DNA of 64,000 nt from Lycium barbarum (GCF_019175385.1 NC_083340.1:15016336-15080335), one strand, 5' to 3'; positions 46,826 through 58,759 are shown, numbered from the stretch's first letter. The notes: a model not told the origin generated them from the sequence alone. A program made the numbers and translations.

Positions 46826-48543
46826 TTATCTGACGGAGTTGTACACATAAGCCCCCAGTGCCATAATCACCAGCACAACACCTCCAGCATTAACAAGCAG
46901 TTGTCTCTCTTCATTAAGCTGTGGAAGGCTTTTCTTCAAGTTTCCAATACTGAATTCACCACCAGGGTAAGAAGAGGTACCAACATCATTACTTGTACTT
47001 TCCTTTTCTATTGATCCTTTCTGCTCAACCTTTTCTTGAAACTCTCCTATTAATTCTTTACTCTTTTCAGCAACCTTCTGTCCTCCTATGTCATAACTCT
47101 CCTTCTTTTCAACTTCCTTGTCACTTTTGACCAATTGCATTCTGTTCTGATTCAAGTTTTCTTCTTTATTTTGAATATTTGGCTCTATACTCCCTACCAG
47201 ACCTTCCAAGATTTTCTTCTCATCTTTTAGTTTTTCCTTATCACCACTAGTTCTTCCCAATGGGGTTGTTTTAAGAGCTGGAAAATCTGTTTCGTAATCA
47301 CCCTTTTGAGTCTTTGATGATTCAGCACTCCCTAATTGGCCGTCCAAGATTTTCTTCTCATCTTTTTGCTTTTCCTTTACTCCTTTAGAATCTTGATGAT
47401 TGTCAACATTTTGAGGCTTTGGCAATTGGGCTATGAGTCTTAAAGGGGTTGGTTTTCTTGGGGTTTCAATTGTTGGATAAGTAGTTTTGGGAGGAACATT
47501 ATCATCCTTCTGAGGGGGTGGTGGGGTTGATAGAGGGAGTTGTTTTATGGGTTCATCTAATAATTGCTTGGGTAGTTTCCAAGGCATAGTGATGATGAGG
47601 ACTCCATTCTCAAATTTGGCATGGATACCTCTCATGTTACAGTCATCAGGTGCTTGATAAACTTCTTGGAAGCGATTCCATTTGTTGCCTTCTACAAACC
47701 GTTCTCCGTGTACCCTCATTGTGTTCTTGCCTTCTGTACTTACTCTAATGTTCTCTTTCAAGAATCCTGCAGGCAAATCAAGGCAATTTAAAGATCTATT
47801 CTATTTAGATACAATACATTATGTAAGTAGTATTGTATGATAATGAATTTTTTAATCTTTTTCTGTTTCCACGAAGACAAATAATCTAAGTTTTGCAATA
47901 GTTTTATAATGACATTTAGGACTATGATCCTTTACTTTTAGTTCTTGCTCATAAAAAGGTAAAGAAACAGTTATGTAAGAGAAAGTCACTGTGGGAGACT
48001 AGAAAGGAATCAAAGAGAATTTCAGGGGAAACAAAGTTGATCAAATTGTTCAAACTATTGATTTAAGATTTATTCTGTAGAGGTAGTAGAGTTACCAAGG
48101 GTAGCAGGGAAGTTAGGGAATCTCAGTTTATATCCTTAGTAAGGGGTAGGTACTTGCTGTTAGTTGATGTCTACTGAGTTTGTTGTTATCCAACTATCAG
48201 TTTTTTCATTGAATTGTTGTACATAAGTTCCTACTTGGTAATAAAATTCTATATACCAAAAAGGTAAAAAACAGTTATAGCTTGTCGATACACTGAACAA
48301 ATGAATGCATGACATATGTCTGATAACTTTAATATAAAAATAAGTCACTTCAATATTCATAGCAAGTATTCATGAATTAACATTACCAGGAAGATAAATA
48401 AGTAGCTTTTCAGCCTCTTGCTCTTGATGCCGCTCATAAACAGGCCTAAAATCTTCATAAACTAGCTGAACTGCTGCTCGTGGCCCCCGATTAAGGCGAT
48501 TATTAGGTCGTCCAACTCCACCACCTCTTGGTCTCATTGCCAT
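46826..48543 (-). CDS. RTM2-like protein: small-heat-shock domain with membrane anchor
   Basis: Two exons, 48543-48387 and 47766-46826, join in frame (GT donor, GCAG acceptor) to give 365 residues. The HSP20/alpha-crystallin domain spans about residues 24-117: VQLVYEDFRPVYERHQEQEA, LLIYLPGF, ENIRVSTEGKNTMRVHGER and FENGVLIITMPWKLPK. A long Lys/Glu/Pro-rich tail follows, with an internal duplication (KKILDGQLGSAE and KKILEGLVGSIE). The C terminus has one hydrophobic segment, LVNAGGVVLVIMALGAYVY, near 343-361. This layout matches the plant RESTRICTED TEV MOVEMENT 2 family, in which RTM2 limits long-distance potyvirus movement in Arabidopsis phloem. Many relatives have other or unknown roles, so function is inference. 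The start at 48543 gives MAMRPRGGG. No lesion seen. Confidence 0.88.
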
Positions 48544-48655
48544 TTAACAAATAAAAGTGTAACTTTTTTTATTAAACCCTCTTGTTTTTTTCTTCCTTCT
48601 TGGCAATGTTTTTGAAAGCTTTGATGAATGTTTTGTTGAATTACAATACGTTCCA

Positions 48656-48662
48656 TTTTATA
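48656..48662 (-). promoter_or_regulatory. probable TATA box of the RTM2-like gene
   Basis: TATAAAA on the minus strand (within ACATATAAAATGG), 113 bases upstream of the ATG, leaving a leader of about 80 bases. Confidence 0.5.
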
Positions 48663-48663
48663 T

Positions 48664-49918
48664 GTGTGTTTGCGTCAAAGATTTTGAGAATTGCAAGTTT
48701 TGGTTTTGTTTGGTTTTCTTAATGATGAAACTATCCCAATTTCATTGCTTCAAATTTGTGTTTGTGCGCCTTTGAGGTTTCTTCAATTGGACCAAGGTAA
48801 GGTAAAGCAATCGGATACCTAATTATTTATCCATTTTGCCAGCACTAAATTTATGAGCTCATCGTTTATTTGATTGATAAAATCGTTTGTATAGTTAACA
48901 TACCATGTGAAGTAAGAAAAGATGAATCAGAGAAAAGAGAGTATACGTTAGTGCCTCCATGTAATTTCGTAAAAGTACAATATAAAACTATTTTTAATAA
49001 TATAATAAAAACAAAATAAAAATAGCAGGAACGCTTCCATTTCTACACTGACTTTTTGTTTGCTCTAGTTCATATTTGCAATACTTATCTAATGTTCTTT
49101 AAGATGAAAAAAATTCTTTTGCAACACATAGTTTCCGGTAATTATCGTTTTTCAAGTCAATTCGATTAACATCAAATTCCAATAACTTTCATGAATAAGA
49201 TTTTATGAGCTCATATAGGAGTAACGTACATGGTCAGTATCTATTACTTAGTCAACCTGATGTAGTAGGTAACATAAGTTTTAAATCTCATATTTTAAGG
49301 AGGTTTACCTATAAATATCCTTCGAATGACGTCACAGTGTAAAAAATTATTTATACTGATAGTATATAAAATTTAAATTCTTGTATATATGTGTATTATA
49401 CCAAATAATTGTAAGCATTTTTGTATAAATAACCTCAAAAAATGAATAACAGGTTCACCAAAAAGCGTGCTTGCATCTATGAGATCTTTTTTAAAATGGT
49501 TCAATTAACTTCATCTCCCTCATCGATATTTTTCCCCTTTCAATTAATTTATAGCATGCACCATGAATTAAATATGCTAGTGAACTGGGTCTTATAATAT
49601 TGCAACTGTATCTTGTTACTCAAAATTCATTTGAACAATTATGGAGTGGTTGACTCGCTTTAATATTTGTTTCATGTACTTAAGAACTCTTGACACATAT
49701 AGCTCCGGAATGGTGCATATTATGCAGAAATAATGATTTTGAGTTGAAAAAAGGCAACAATTGGAGTAAAATCCGATTGAAGATTGATGATTGATGATTC
49801 TCATTTAATATTCATTTTAAATGCTCAATGAAATCTGTTCTTGTTACGCACCTAAACTAGCTAGTAGCATACTAACAATGGAATTCTAACTTTCCATAAC
49901 GATCGGAAGGATCGTTAT
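48664..49918. other. intergenic DNA
   Basis: AT-rich, with no gene recognised. Confidence 0.5.
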
Positions 49919-49922
49919 AGGT

Positions 49923-50750
49923 CGTCTACAGGAAGCTTATGACCTTGTCACTGAGATGTCAGCAAAAATTCTCAGCCTAAATATAGTGGGTTATAACTCT
50001 CTTATATTGAGTAAACAGGGAATGATCCAACAGGCGTTAGAAATTTTTGGCGATATGTCAAGCTAAAGATTTAAACCAGGCATTTTTACATTCAATGCTT
50101 TGATTTTAGGCTTTTGCAAGGTTGACAAGATGGATGAAGAGTTGGGGACGTACCGAGATATGTTCCTGGAAGGAGTTAGTGCCAATACAGTTACATACAA
50201 CACGTTGATTCATGCTTTCTTGAAGAAAGGTAAAACCCAAGAGGCACTTAAGCTTGTAAATGACATGTTATTCAGAGGATGTCCCCTTGATGAAATCACA
50301 TACAATGGCCTCATAAAAGCACTTTGCAACGATGGAGCGGTTGAGAGAGCATTAGGACTTCTTGAAGAAATAATGAGAAAAGGAACAAAACCTAATCATG
50401 TGACGTGCAACATCTTGATCAACGACTTTTGTAGAATAAGTAAGGTTCAAAATGCCCTTGAGTATCTGAGAGACCTGGTACATCGTGGATTGACACCTGA
50501 TATAGTCACGTACAACAGTCTAATAAATGGCCTCTGTAACACTAGTCGAATTCAAGAAGCTCAGAACCTCTTTGAAAAATTAGAACTTGAAAGAATTTGT
50601 CTTGATACTATCACTTATAACACCTTGATTTCTTCCTATTGTAAAATGCGCATGCTTGATGATGCTTATACCCTGTTTGCTAGAGGCATAGCTGTTGGTT
50701 TCGTTCCCAATAATGTCACATGGTACATACTGGTCAGAAATTTTGTTTGA
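49923..50750 (+). pseudogene. 5'-truncated copy of the PPR gene at 62040
   Basis: From CGTCTACAGGAAGCTTATGA the sequence is nearly identical to 63342 onward of the PPR gene, covering its 3' part and the natural end (stop at 50748-50750). About 430 N-terminal codons are missing. A 6-base in-frame loss (TCAGCT, near 50010) and a TAA at 50064-50066 break the frame. From 50067 it stays open, and the Met at 50100 begins a 216-residue frame with PPR motifs such as TYNTLIHAFLKKGKTQEALK and TYNSLINGLCNTSRIQEAQ. It is probably non-functional, because targeting sequence and most repeats are absent. Confidence 0.9.
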
Positions 50751-51363
50751 AAGAGTTATGTTTCAGTAACTACTTTGACCTACATTAGTCAATATGAGCA
50801 AGAATCAAAACTTTGCTTGGCACACTTGTTGGAGCCTCTTTTGATTATAATGTATTGTTTCTTTCGATTATATGTGTATTGTTTCTTTTCTTTTTATTGT
50901 TCTTTTGTTGACTGTTAGAAAGGACAAACGACATATTTCAGAAATTGTCTTGTGATCAAGCGTCTTTATGATATCGAATAGACGACCATGACATTTTATG
51001 TTATATGCTCGCCTCTTCTTTTCTCTTTCTTTTTCTTTGTGGGCAGCGAATGGGTTGTTTTTCGTGGATCAGCTAATAAATGATGCTTGTGATTCGTACA
51101 GTATTAGAATAATTCATTGTGATTTTGTTATCGCTAATATTGTCTTGCTGATATGAAGCAACCCAAGGATAATCATTGGGGTAAACTAGAGCAATTGTTT
51201 CTGCCTTGATTATTGGTGTTACTAAAGAATGCAGAACTTCTCCTCGTGCTGAAAAAAACAGTCACCGTAATATCCTAGTCTACTTCTATCGTACCGTCTG
51301 CATGGATGGCTGTATTTGTGCACAAAGTTTGGCTTCTATACTATTTTATTTTTATTGTGTTGT
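50751..51363. other. PPR-copy 3' flank
   Basis: T-rich sequence, probably 3'UTR duplicated with the fragment. The parent gene's 3' end is outside the window, so the right limit of the duplication cannot be set. Confidence 0.4.
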
Positions 51364-51367
51364 ACAC

Positions 51368-52749
51368 TGCCAAAAATGACACATATTTCAGTTGGGATTT
51401 CAACGGTCTAAAAATAATATAACAAGAACAGTGATGAATCACATTTTTAGGCTAAAACAGTAATAAGAGGGAGAGAAATAGGAAGCGATTTTACCTGATT
51501 TTGTGCAACGAAATGTGTCCGAGAGTACGAATTGATTTCTAACTTTCGGTTTGCCTGAGTTCGTAACTAGAACAAAGTAGAGAAACAAAGACTGATATTT
51601 CAAACAAAAAAGATTTTAGCAAACTAAAATAACTTTGTAGCAAGCTTTTTGATTCTGAAAATACTATGAAAATAGCTTCCAAAACCTTTTTCTAAAGGGC
51701 ACCAACAGAACGGAAAAAAGAGAGGGGATGGAGTTCTTACACTGTTGCAACGACGAAATTCGTACAAATCCCATGGTTCGAGGTGCAGGTGATGATGAAG
51801 ATAAGGACAAGGGGTGTGGGCTTCGTCTGCCATAGCGTCCTGGTCGTTAAAAAAGGTGGAGAAAGAGAAGAGTGATGGGAGAGTTGGGCAGCGTTGAGAG
51901 ATATCTGTGGGTGTTAGGTCTAGGGTTTGACATCTGATGTTTAGAAGGATGAGGGATTTAATTTGGGTCGTTGATCGGTTTTGATCAACGCTCCAATTAA
52001 AAAGATGATTAAGAAGGAAAGAAAATACATATACCCATATATACATATATATCTGTATATAATTAAAAATAAATGGAAAATGGAAGGCCGTCGGATCTCC
52101 AAATAAAGAGCGGGTTGAGATCAAAATTTATGGGCCTGATCCGTGTGATGCCCGCGTGGCGCAAACGGATTGGCCAAACTTAAATCCAGGAAAACTTAAA
52201 AATCTGCTAAGTGTTACATATTTTGCAAACGTGACCCCAAATCATTTGCGAGCTAGCCAAATTTATTTAAATTGTAACCAAAATCTGTTAATTGAAGCCA
52301 TAAATTACATAACTGAACAAAATTAAACATAAATCAGAAATTAATTGGTTTTAAACAAAATTGAGGTAAATTATTATCCACTTAATAAACTAAGCTTCTT
52401 GAACTTAACAAACTTAAATAATTATTTACAGGTGCAGACTAGTTACCAAAATTAAATCGCGAACGACTCAAAATTGGCGATTCAAAATATGTACTAAGTA
52501 AAAATGAATATTGTTTAGGATGAAATTTGGTTTTCCCATATAATAACATACATTAAAATTACATAAACAATATAGAAATATGTATAATATATATATTGTG
52601 ATATTTTGCCACATGAAATGTCAAATAACACTGAAATTAGTTAAAAGAATATTTTTTCCTTCTGCGAACGGTTATTTTACTTTATTTTAAGTATCAAGAA
52701 ACTCGACTAATTAATTAAACATGTGGAGGGCCAAAATTGGGTGTCAACA
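51368..52749 (-). repeat. probable solo LTR, minus orientation
   Basis: On the minus strand it begins TGTTGACACCCAATTTTGG and ends ATTTTTGGCA. It is flanked by the 4-bp match ACAC (51364-51367, 52750-52753). The TGTTGACACCCAATTTTGG start recalls common Solanaceae gypsy LTRs, from memory. The 166-codon minus-strand frame at 51624-52124 inside it is not a recognisable protein. Confidence 0.5.
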
Positions 52750-52775
52750 ACACTATGAGAGTGTTGGGGGCCGGA

Positions 52776-55207
52776 TATCACGACCCAACTAGAGGGCCAT
52801 GACGGGTATCCAGAGCTATCATACCGAGCACCACCTGTCAGACTTCTCATCGAACTCAACCTGAACATATACCATTCCCAACACAACTTGTCATGAAATG
52901 TTCTTCGAATATCTCTCAAACCATACATGTACATAAGCCCACGAGGCTACAAAATGATATACAAGATATACATTAAGAAGATCATAAAACATCTGCTACC
53001 CACGCATATGTATCTACGAGCCTCTAACTGGAGTACTAAAATCATAAGGACAGGACAGGACCCCGCCATGCCCCAAATATGTGCACAAAAGAATATACCA
53101 ATAAGCGGCAACTCCGAAGTAATGGAGTGCTCCTGTATATCTACTGATAAAGCTCATGCCGTCTCCCTGTCTACCTGCGGGCATGAACGCAGCGTCCATA
53201 AAAGAAAGGACGTCAGTACGAACAATGTACTGAGTATGTAAGACATGTATAACAACATAATCAAGAAATAAGAGAGCATAAGATGAAGAGATAACCAGTA
53301 ACTGATTGCCTCTTAAGGCGGAGTCATGCATGCTAACTTTTACATTTAAAACATCATTATATCATACATACATACATAAACTGCCCGACCATATAGGTAC
53401 GGTGTGATCATCATTATCCCGCGTCTGGGCCTCCCGCGTCCGGGGTAACCATCTCATGCCGCCCGCTAGTGGTGTCTGCCCGGCCAACTAGGCACGGTGT
53501 TATTATCATCATAGCCTCCCACTTACGCCCAGTGTAGTGGTGTCTGCTCGGTTAACTAGGCACTGCGTAATTATACATAAAACAACATAAAGCATGCATG
53601 AGAGCCCAAGTGAAAGCTCCAATTCTATCGGAGTGACGTAAGGTCAGTAACCTCCGATTACATTATGGAATAACTATCATCACTATGTCTCACCTTGAAG
53701 GAACTAATATCATGAGGTGAGATGGCCAACAATGAATAACATCAAGGAAATTATGAAATAAGATCATTAAGCTCATAATAACATCAATTCATAAGCTTTG
53801 GAATCTCTAGAAGTAAAATCATCATCATTATCATAGAACATATCTTATCTCTTTCTCATACGAAGCTCTTAAGAATATTTAATTTCATCTTTTGGGGTGT
53901 AAGAAGGTCATGGAAATATAGAAAGAAAATCGTAATATAGGAGTCATGCCTTTGAAAAAAGGGACTAGTCTTAACATACCTTTGCGGCTCTTCAACTTTA
54001 TCGACTAAACGCTTTCCTTCCAAGCTCACAATTCTACATACAAGAGAATTAGTACTAAGGTTAGATCATTTAGATCATACTTAAGTCTAAACTAAAGCGG
54101 CTAAGAGACTAACGAAAATTGGGCAGCATTTCCTTTGTTTCTACCACTTCCGCCATATGGTAAACAATTCCCAAACATCGATAACAACACCCATAATATC
54201 GTAATCAATAGACTTCTTCAAAATAAGCATTGTTCAATTATCAAAACTCCCTTTCAAAGTCATCCACATCAATAACTACAACACAACACCATATTCATCT
54301 ACATATAATACTTCATCAATATCATTAGTACCATCCATAACAAGATTATACTCATACCACACTAAGAATCATGACTTAAGTTAACTTACTACTCAAAATC
54401 TCATTATTTTCATATTTGAGTTCATATTCTATTTCTTTCTCTCATCCAAGTCATTCAACCACTCAAATATTTTTAATGACATGGAATTGATGTAAAACTC
54501 ACCTTTAATCATGTAGAAATGAACCTTGGATGAAGATACTTCACTAGAGAAAACCCCAACTTCAATACCAAAGAAATTCTTGATTTCTATAAACCCTAGT
54601 GAGCCTCTTTGCACTTGATTCCCTTGATTCCTTGTGTTTAATCTTTGATTTCCCTTGGATTAGTGTTAATAAGGTGTGAGGAATGTTCTAGAGCTTTCAA
54701 GAGGTGTGGAGAATGTGGGAAATGAAAAATAAGAACTTGGGTCATCTTTATATAAAAAAAACTAAAGCTGCCCGATAGGATTATACGGACACTTATACGG
54801 TCCGTATAATTTTATATGGTCCGTATAAGTGACCGTATAATATCACCAGTGATGAACCCTCATTTTAACTGTTATACGGACCATTACACGGACTGTATAA
54901 AGTTATACGGACCGTATAAGTGGTCGTATAACTCACCTTTTTCCAAAATTGATTTCATTGATTATGGAATCTTCTTGGCACTTGTGTAACACTTCATTAA
55001 CCATCTAAGGATCCCTATAGCTTCTCCGCAAGACATTACTAAATAATTTTTAACTCGATAATTGCTAAATCTTCTCAAACACAAATCTTGTAGTATACCC
55101 TTTAAGCTGCCAATTACCTTCCTTAAGGTCATAGGGACTTCATGTTCACCTTAAGCTTGCGTTAGTCCATTCACAGCACAACAACATGAAATCTCTGAGG
55201 TGTAACA
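52776..55207 (+). repeat. probable solo LTR (2,432 bp), near-TSD CCGGA/CCAGA
   Basis: Starts TATCACGACCCAACTAGAGG and ends CTGAGGTGTAACA. The flanks are CCGGA (52771-52775) and CCAGA (55208-55212), four of five matching. It shares blocks with 1-2821. No internal coding region or partner LTR lies nearby, so it is read as a solo LTR from unequal recombination. Confidence 0.65.
54781..54932. repeat. cluster of palindromic TTATACGG-CCGTATAA motifs
   Basis: Perfect palindromes TTATACGGTCCGTATAA (54793-54809) and TTATACGGACCGTATAA (54903-54919) occur with variants at 54812-54828 and around 54871-54900. Together they could fold into nested hairpins within the solo LTR. Confidence 0.85.
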
Positions 55208-55899
55208 CCAGATGGGTCTTAAATTTTATTAAAACACCTATATAACCGATATACTAACATATTAATACTAATTAAATGGTACATTTGGATGAAACTTGTT
55301 CCATGAACTGGTGGTTTGGGCGCCCTTTATCATGCGATAGGTTGCCTGTTCGAAACTTGCCACAACACTTTTTTTTAATGCATTTTTCAATTGTCAACTG
55401 AAAACGAAAATGCCAAAAAAAGTATGCTGCAACCCAGAATCAAATTTGGGTTTGCCGGGCCGAAATCAAGGGCCTGAGGAATAAATATTCAAAGTATATA
55501 CACAAGATAAAGTCCGATTAACACTATAATATTCACATGATGTCATTTAATTAGGGACAAAAATTACCTTAAAAAACAAATGTGTATCCACATGCTTAAT
55601 TCATCACCAATTTTTAACTTATAGCAGCAGCAAATCCTAAACCACTTGTATACCAATCAAATTAAGTGAAACATAACACTAAACATCAAACCCTAACTAT
55701 CTAAAATGAAATGGACAGAAATACCACAAATAAAAGAACCCTAACCATCACCATCTAAATTATTTGAACCCATTATAAGAGGGAGTAGAGACAAAATGCA
55801 AAAAATATGAAAATCGAACAGAAACAGTAAACCCTAACAATAGATGATTTAATTGAATTCATATGCTCTCAATTAAAACATTTCAAACGATTAAGATTT
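55208..55899. other. intergenic DNA
   Basis: No gene recognised. GGTTTGGGCG (about 55311) and TGTTCGAAAC (about 55348) resemble box A and box B of tRNA-derived SINEs, too weakly to call. Confidence 0.4.
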
Positions 55900-56760
55900 A
55901 GAAGAGACTATACCAAATCTGAAAATTAGAATGTCAAATATAATGGAACTTTTTTTTTTATCAAGTAAAGTATTTCATTAATATTAACAAGGCCAAGATG
56001 GCCATACACAAATGATATATCCAAAAAAGGAGAAACCTACAAAATATGGTTCTCTCCAAAAGACACCCAATCTTCTATACAACTAGGAACTACATGGGTG
56101 CACCAAAAGAAAATAACAGAAGTTATATTGTCCAGTTATATAATGTGTTTGTCCTCAGTTTTACGCGCTCCATCTTCTGCGTCCACATAAATCTTGAGAC
56201 GAGACACACCTTGAATTACAACTTCCAATGCTGCACCATCCACTAATGGAGATGATGCACCACTTGCATCTCCAATCTAGGCAGAAGAAAGGATTTAGAA
56301 GAGACTATAACAAATCTGAAAATTAGAATGTCAAATATAATGGAACCTTTTTTTTATCAAGTAAAGTATTTCATTAATATTGACAAGGCCGAGATGGCCA
56401 TGCACAAAAGATATATCTAAAAAAGGAGAAACCTACAAAATATGGTTCTCTCCAAAAGACACCCAATCCTCTATACAACTAGGATTTACATAGGTGCACC
56501 AAAAAAAACAATGGAACTTCAGTATCACACGTGTAACGGTTCGTATTTACGTGGGTTAAGGCATATAATTTGAATTGGCATAAAGGCTAACCTCGTTCCA
56601 ATTTGTGTTGGTCCACTTGTTATTACTGGCCCTTTCAACGGACGAAGAGGAGGCACCACTTGCATCTCCAACCTAGGCAAAAGAAAAGATTTAGGTAAGA
56701 CTATACCAAATCTGAAAATTAGAATGTCAAATATAATGGAACTTCAGTACCACACGTGAA
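55900..56760. repeat. tandem triplication overlapping 3' exons of the viroplasmin-type gene
   Basis: GACTATACCAAATCTGAAAA and AGAATGTCAAATATAATGGA occur near 55908, 56303 and 56700. The first two units also share a long stretch with TATCAAGTAAAGTATTTCAT and GGTTCTCTCCAAAAGACACC. The third lacks that stretch. Confidence 0.9.
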
Positions 56761-57420
56761 TAAATCAAAGTGCAAGTTGCTTGCCCTCAGAATGTGCAAA
56801 TTTATCCAAACACAATAATTTGAATTGGCATAACAAAAAGTCTAACCTCGTTCAAATTTGTGTTGGTCCACATGGAACTACTGGCACATACACGACGTGC
56901 ACATCCCTTCAACTCAATGATACAGTAAAACTAATGTTGTTAACACAAGCAATATAGACAATTATGACAAGAAGTAGAAAAAATAATGGTAATATTACTC
57001 ACAATACATTCGTAGTAGTGTAGCCCAACTGTTCCAGTTCTTTTGTCATTACCCACGACGAGCTTTATATTCTTTCCACAACGAGGACAAGAGTCGATCA
57101 AAGTCTGCAAAAATGCAAGAAGAAAAAGAAGTTATCGGCTATAAACCTTATGTGAAAACAGACAAGATAGGAGGCAGTAAGGCAGAAGAGATGAGGTTCC
57201 CAACTCTACATAATCTGTCTTTTCTGCGCAAAATTTACTATATGCAGCCCATGCCTCGTCTCGCCTCTTGTAGCTGCAATGAACATAATCAGGAAATCTA
57301 GTAACATTCTCACGGCAATTATCCCAGTTTGAATACACTCTAGATTTTTTGCCAATAAAGATGACATATGTTTTCTCGTAATACCAATCAAGAACAAAAA
57401 CATATTATTGGCAGAAGCAA
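56136..57420 (-). CDS. probable gene: viroplasmin/RNase H1 N-terminal-type domain plus Cys-rich zinc motif
   Basis: Minus-strand exons that keep one frame: about 57420-57147 (start not found), 57104-57003, 56906-56847, 56672-56592 and 56276-56136 (TAA). Exon 1 has YVIFIGKKSRVYSNWDNC and SYKRRDEAWAAYSKFC. These fit the small fold shared by caulimovirus viroplasmin and eukaryotic RNase H1 N termini, known to bind RNA/DNA hybrids. Exon 2 has CPRCGKN and GLHYYEC; exon 3 adds GCARRVC, a likely zinc site. Exons 4 and 5 share GDASGAS and are tandem duplicates. All junctions have GT and AG. Exons 3 and 4 also share WTNTN. The catalytic RNase H part is not seen. Whether it is expressed is unknown; the last exon may be altered by the inserted repeat. 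Confidence 0.55.
56347..56509 (-). mobile_element. retroposed insert in the tandem repeat, TSD AATGGAAC
   Basis: AATGGAAC flanks the insert (56339-56346, 56510-56517). The third repeat unit (about 56735) has AATATAATGGAACTTCAGTA uninterrupted, which serves as an empty site. The insert begins with a T run, so on the minus strand it ends AATGAAATACTTTACTTGAT plus poly(A), like the insert at 8330-8400. The first unit carries a related insert (about 55950-56110). Confidence 0.7.
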
Positions 57421-57629
57421 TATATACCAACGAAACAGGATAAATAAATCAATTTAAAATACGAATAAAACAAAAAATCATTTTAATTACATAGAGAACA
57501 ATAGGTAGTAGAAACGGGTGGGGTTGCCGGCCTGTCAAAAATAGGGCACTAGAAAGTAGGAAATAGGATATGGTTTGAAAATTACACAGCTAGGAGATAC
57601 TCAAATTCTACTTCGTTTTGCAAATGAGG

Positions 57630-57714
57630 GTCAGTCATGGCGGAGTGGCGAGTTATTGGGCCGAGCTGGATTTGAACCAGCATAGACTGCCAACGAATTT
57701 ACAGTCCGTCCCCA
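57630..57714 (-). tRNA. trnY-GUA: chloroplast trnY-GUA fragment (nuclear plastid DNA)
   Basis: The minus strand reads GGGGACGGACTGTAAATTCG, then GTTGGC, and CTGGTTCAAATCCAGCTCGG CCCA. This is the anticodon arm (GUA), T arm and acceptor 3' side of plastid tRNA-Tyr. The 5' acceptor and D arm are absent, and the variable arm has lost about four bases. The flank AATAACTCGCCA also resembles the plastid trnY-trnD spacer, from memory. It is not a working tRNA gene. Confidence 0.8.
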
Positions 57715-58755
57715 AACAAAGTTCTGCAAGGAGGAAGAAGATGCCTAGGTGGGAAATTTTCGGAAACTGGAATATTCGCTGAGTAGATCTATGCTTCTCA
57801 TGAGACACTATGGTTGTTAAGCTGGAGTGGCTACCAAGAGGCGGGTATTTTGGATGTAAACACGTTGGGTATTTATCATCATGGTATTAAAAAGCATCTG
57901 TCTTTGTTGATATCCTGAGTGAACATTTAGTTCGTCGTTCAAGTTTTCAGTTTGAGAGATTCTATTATTGTATATCATGTGTTAAATGGCAATTAGGCAT
58001 TGTTTTAATAAGCATTGTAAACACGTGATTTTTTATCCTCCCGAGACGTTTTTTTACTTTCTTATTGACTAATTTTCCTTTTTAGTCTAATCTTTGACAT
58101 TTTTAACTTTCATATCTTTTTTAGCAGATTTTTATTAGGAAATTTGGAAACCGCAAAAAGAGTCTCATTTTTAGAATATACGTTTTGTTTTAATTTGCAA
58201 CAAAAGAAAGAAAATTTTCCAAAAAATACGTTCTATCTATTTTCGTTAATTCCCAAGTTAAAGATTGTAATAAATAAGTATCGAGTAACTGAGTCTTTTT
58301 AATTTTTCTTTTTTTAATTAGGATTAGTATTTTTATCAAAATAAAAAAAAATGTAACCAACGATAGCCCACCACTTGGCAAAATTCCACCCTATCCACAA
58401 AAAAAAAAAAAAAAAAAACAAATTCCAAGGGAAGGGAATATTCATTTCATCCTTCCCAAGATATTTTTATTCATATGGACGTTTTGAAAAAAGAAAAAAA
58501 GGAATAACACACTCAAAAATCCTAGACTAGACACCCTATAAAATATTAATTATAGTGTGGCGATTCCCAAGTGGGAATAGCCATTAAGTAAAAGAAACTA
58601 AAGAGAAAAGAAAGGAAAATGCAGATTTTCATTCAACATGAAGTTCACAAAGAGAATACAAGGCATATTTAAAGGGAATCCTCAACATGGCCACCTTTAG
58701 GGACCGACTAGTTTACACTATATAGAAGAGCCAGTTCGGCTCATTTCGTCGTCGT
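57715..58755. other. intergenic DNA
   Basis: No gene recognised. At 58381-58427 a short poly(A)-ended text is flanked by AAATTCCA on both sides, possibly another tiny retroposed tail. Confidence 0.4.
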
Positions 58756-58759
58756 CTCC

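Noticed and set aside
51624..52124. 166-codon minus-strand open frame
   Set aside because: It sits inside a probable solo LTR and shows no recognisable protein family.
55300..55365. possible SINE with tRNA-like box A and box B
   Set aside because: Box spacing is plausible, but there is no poly(A) tail or target duplication, so it could be chance.
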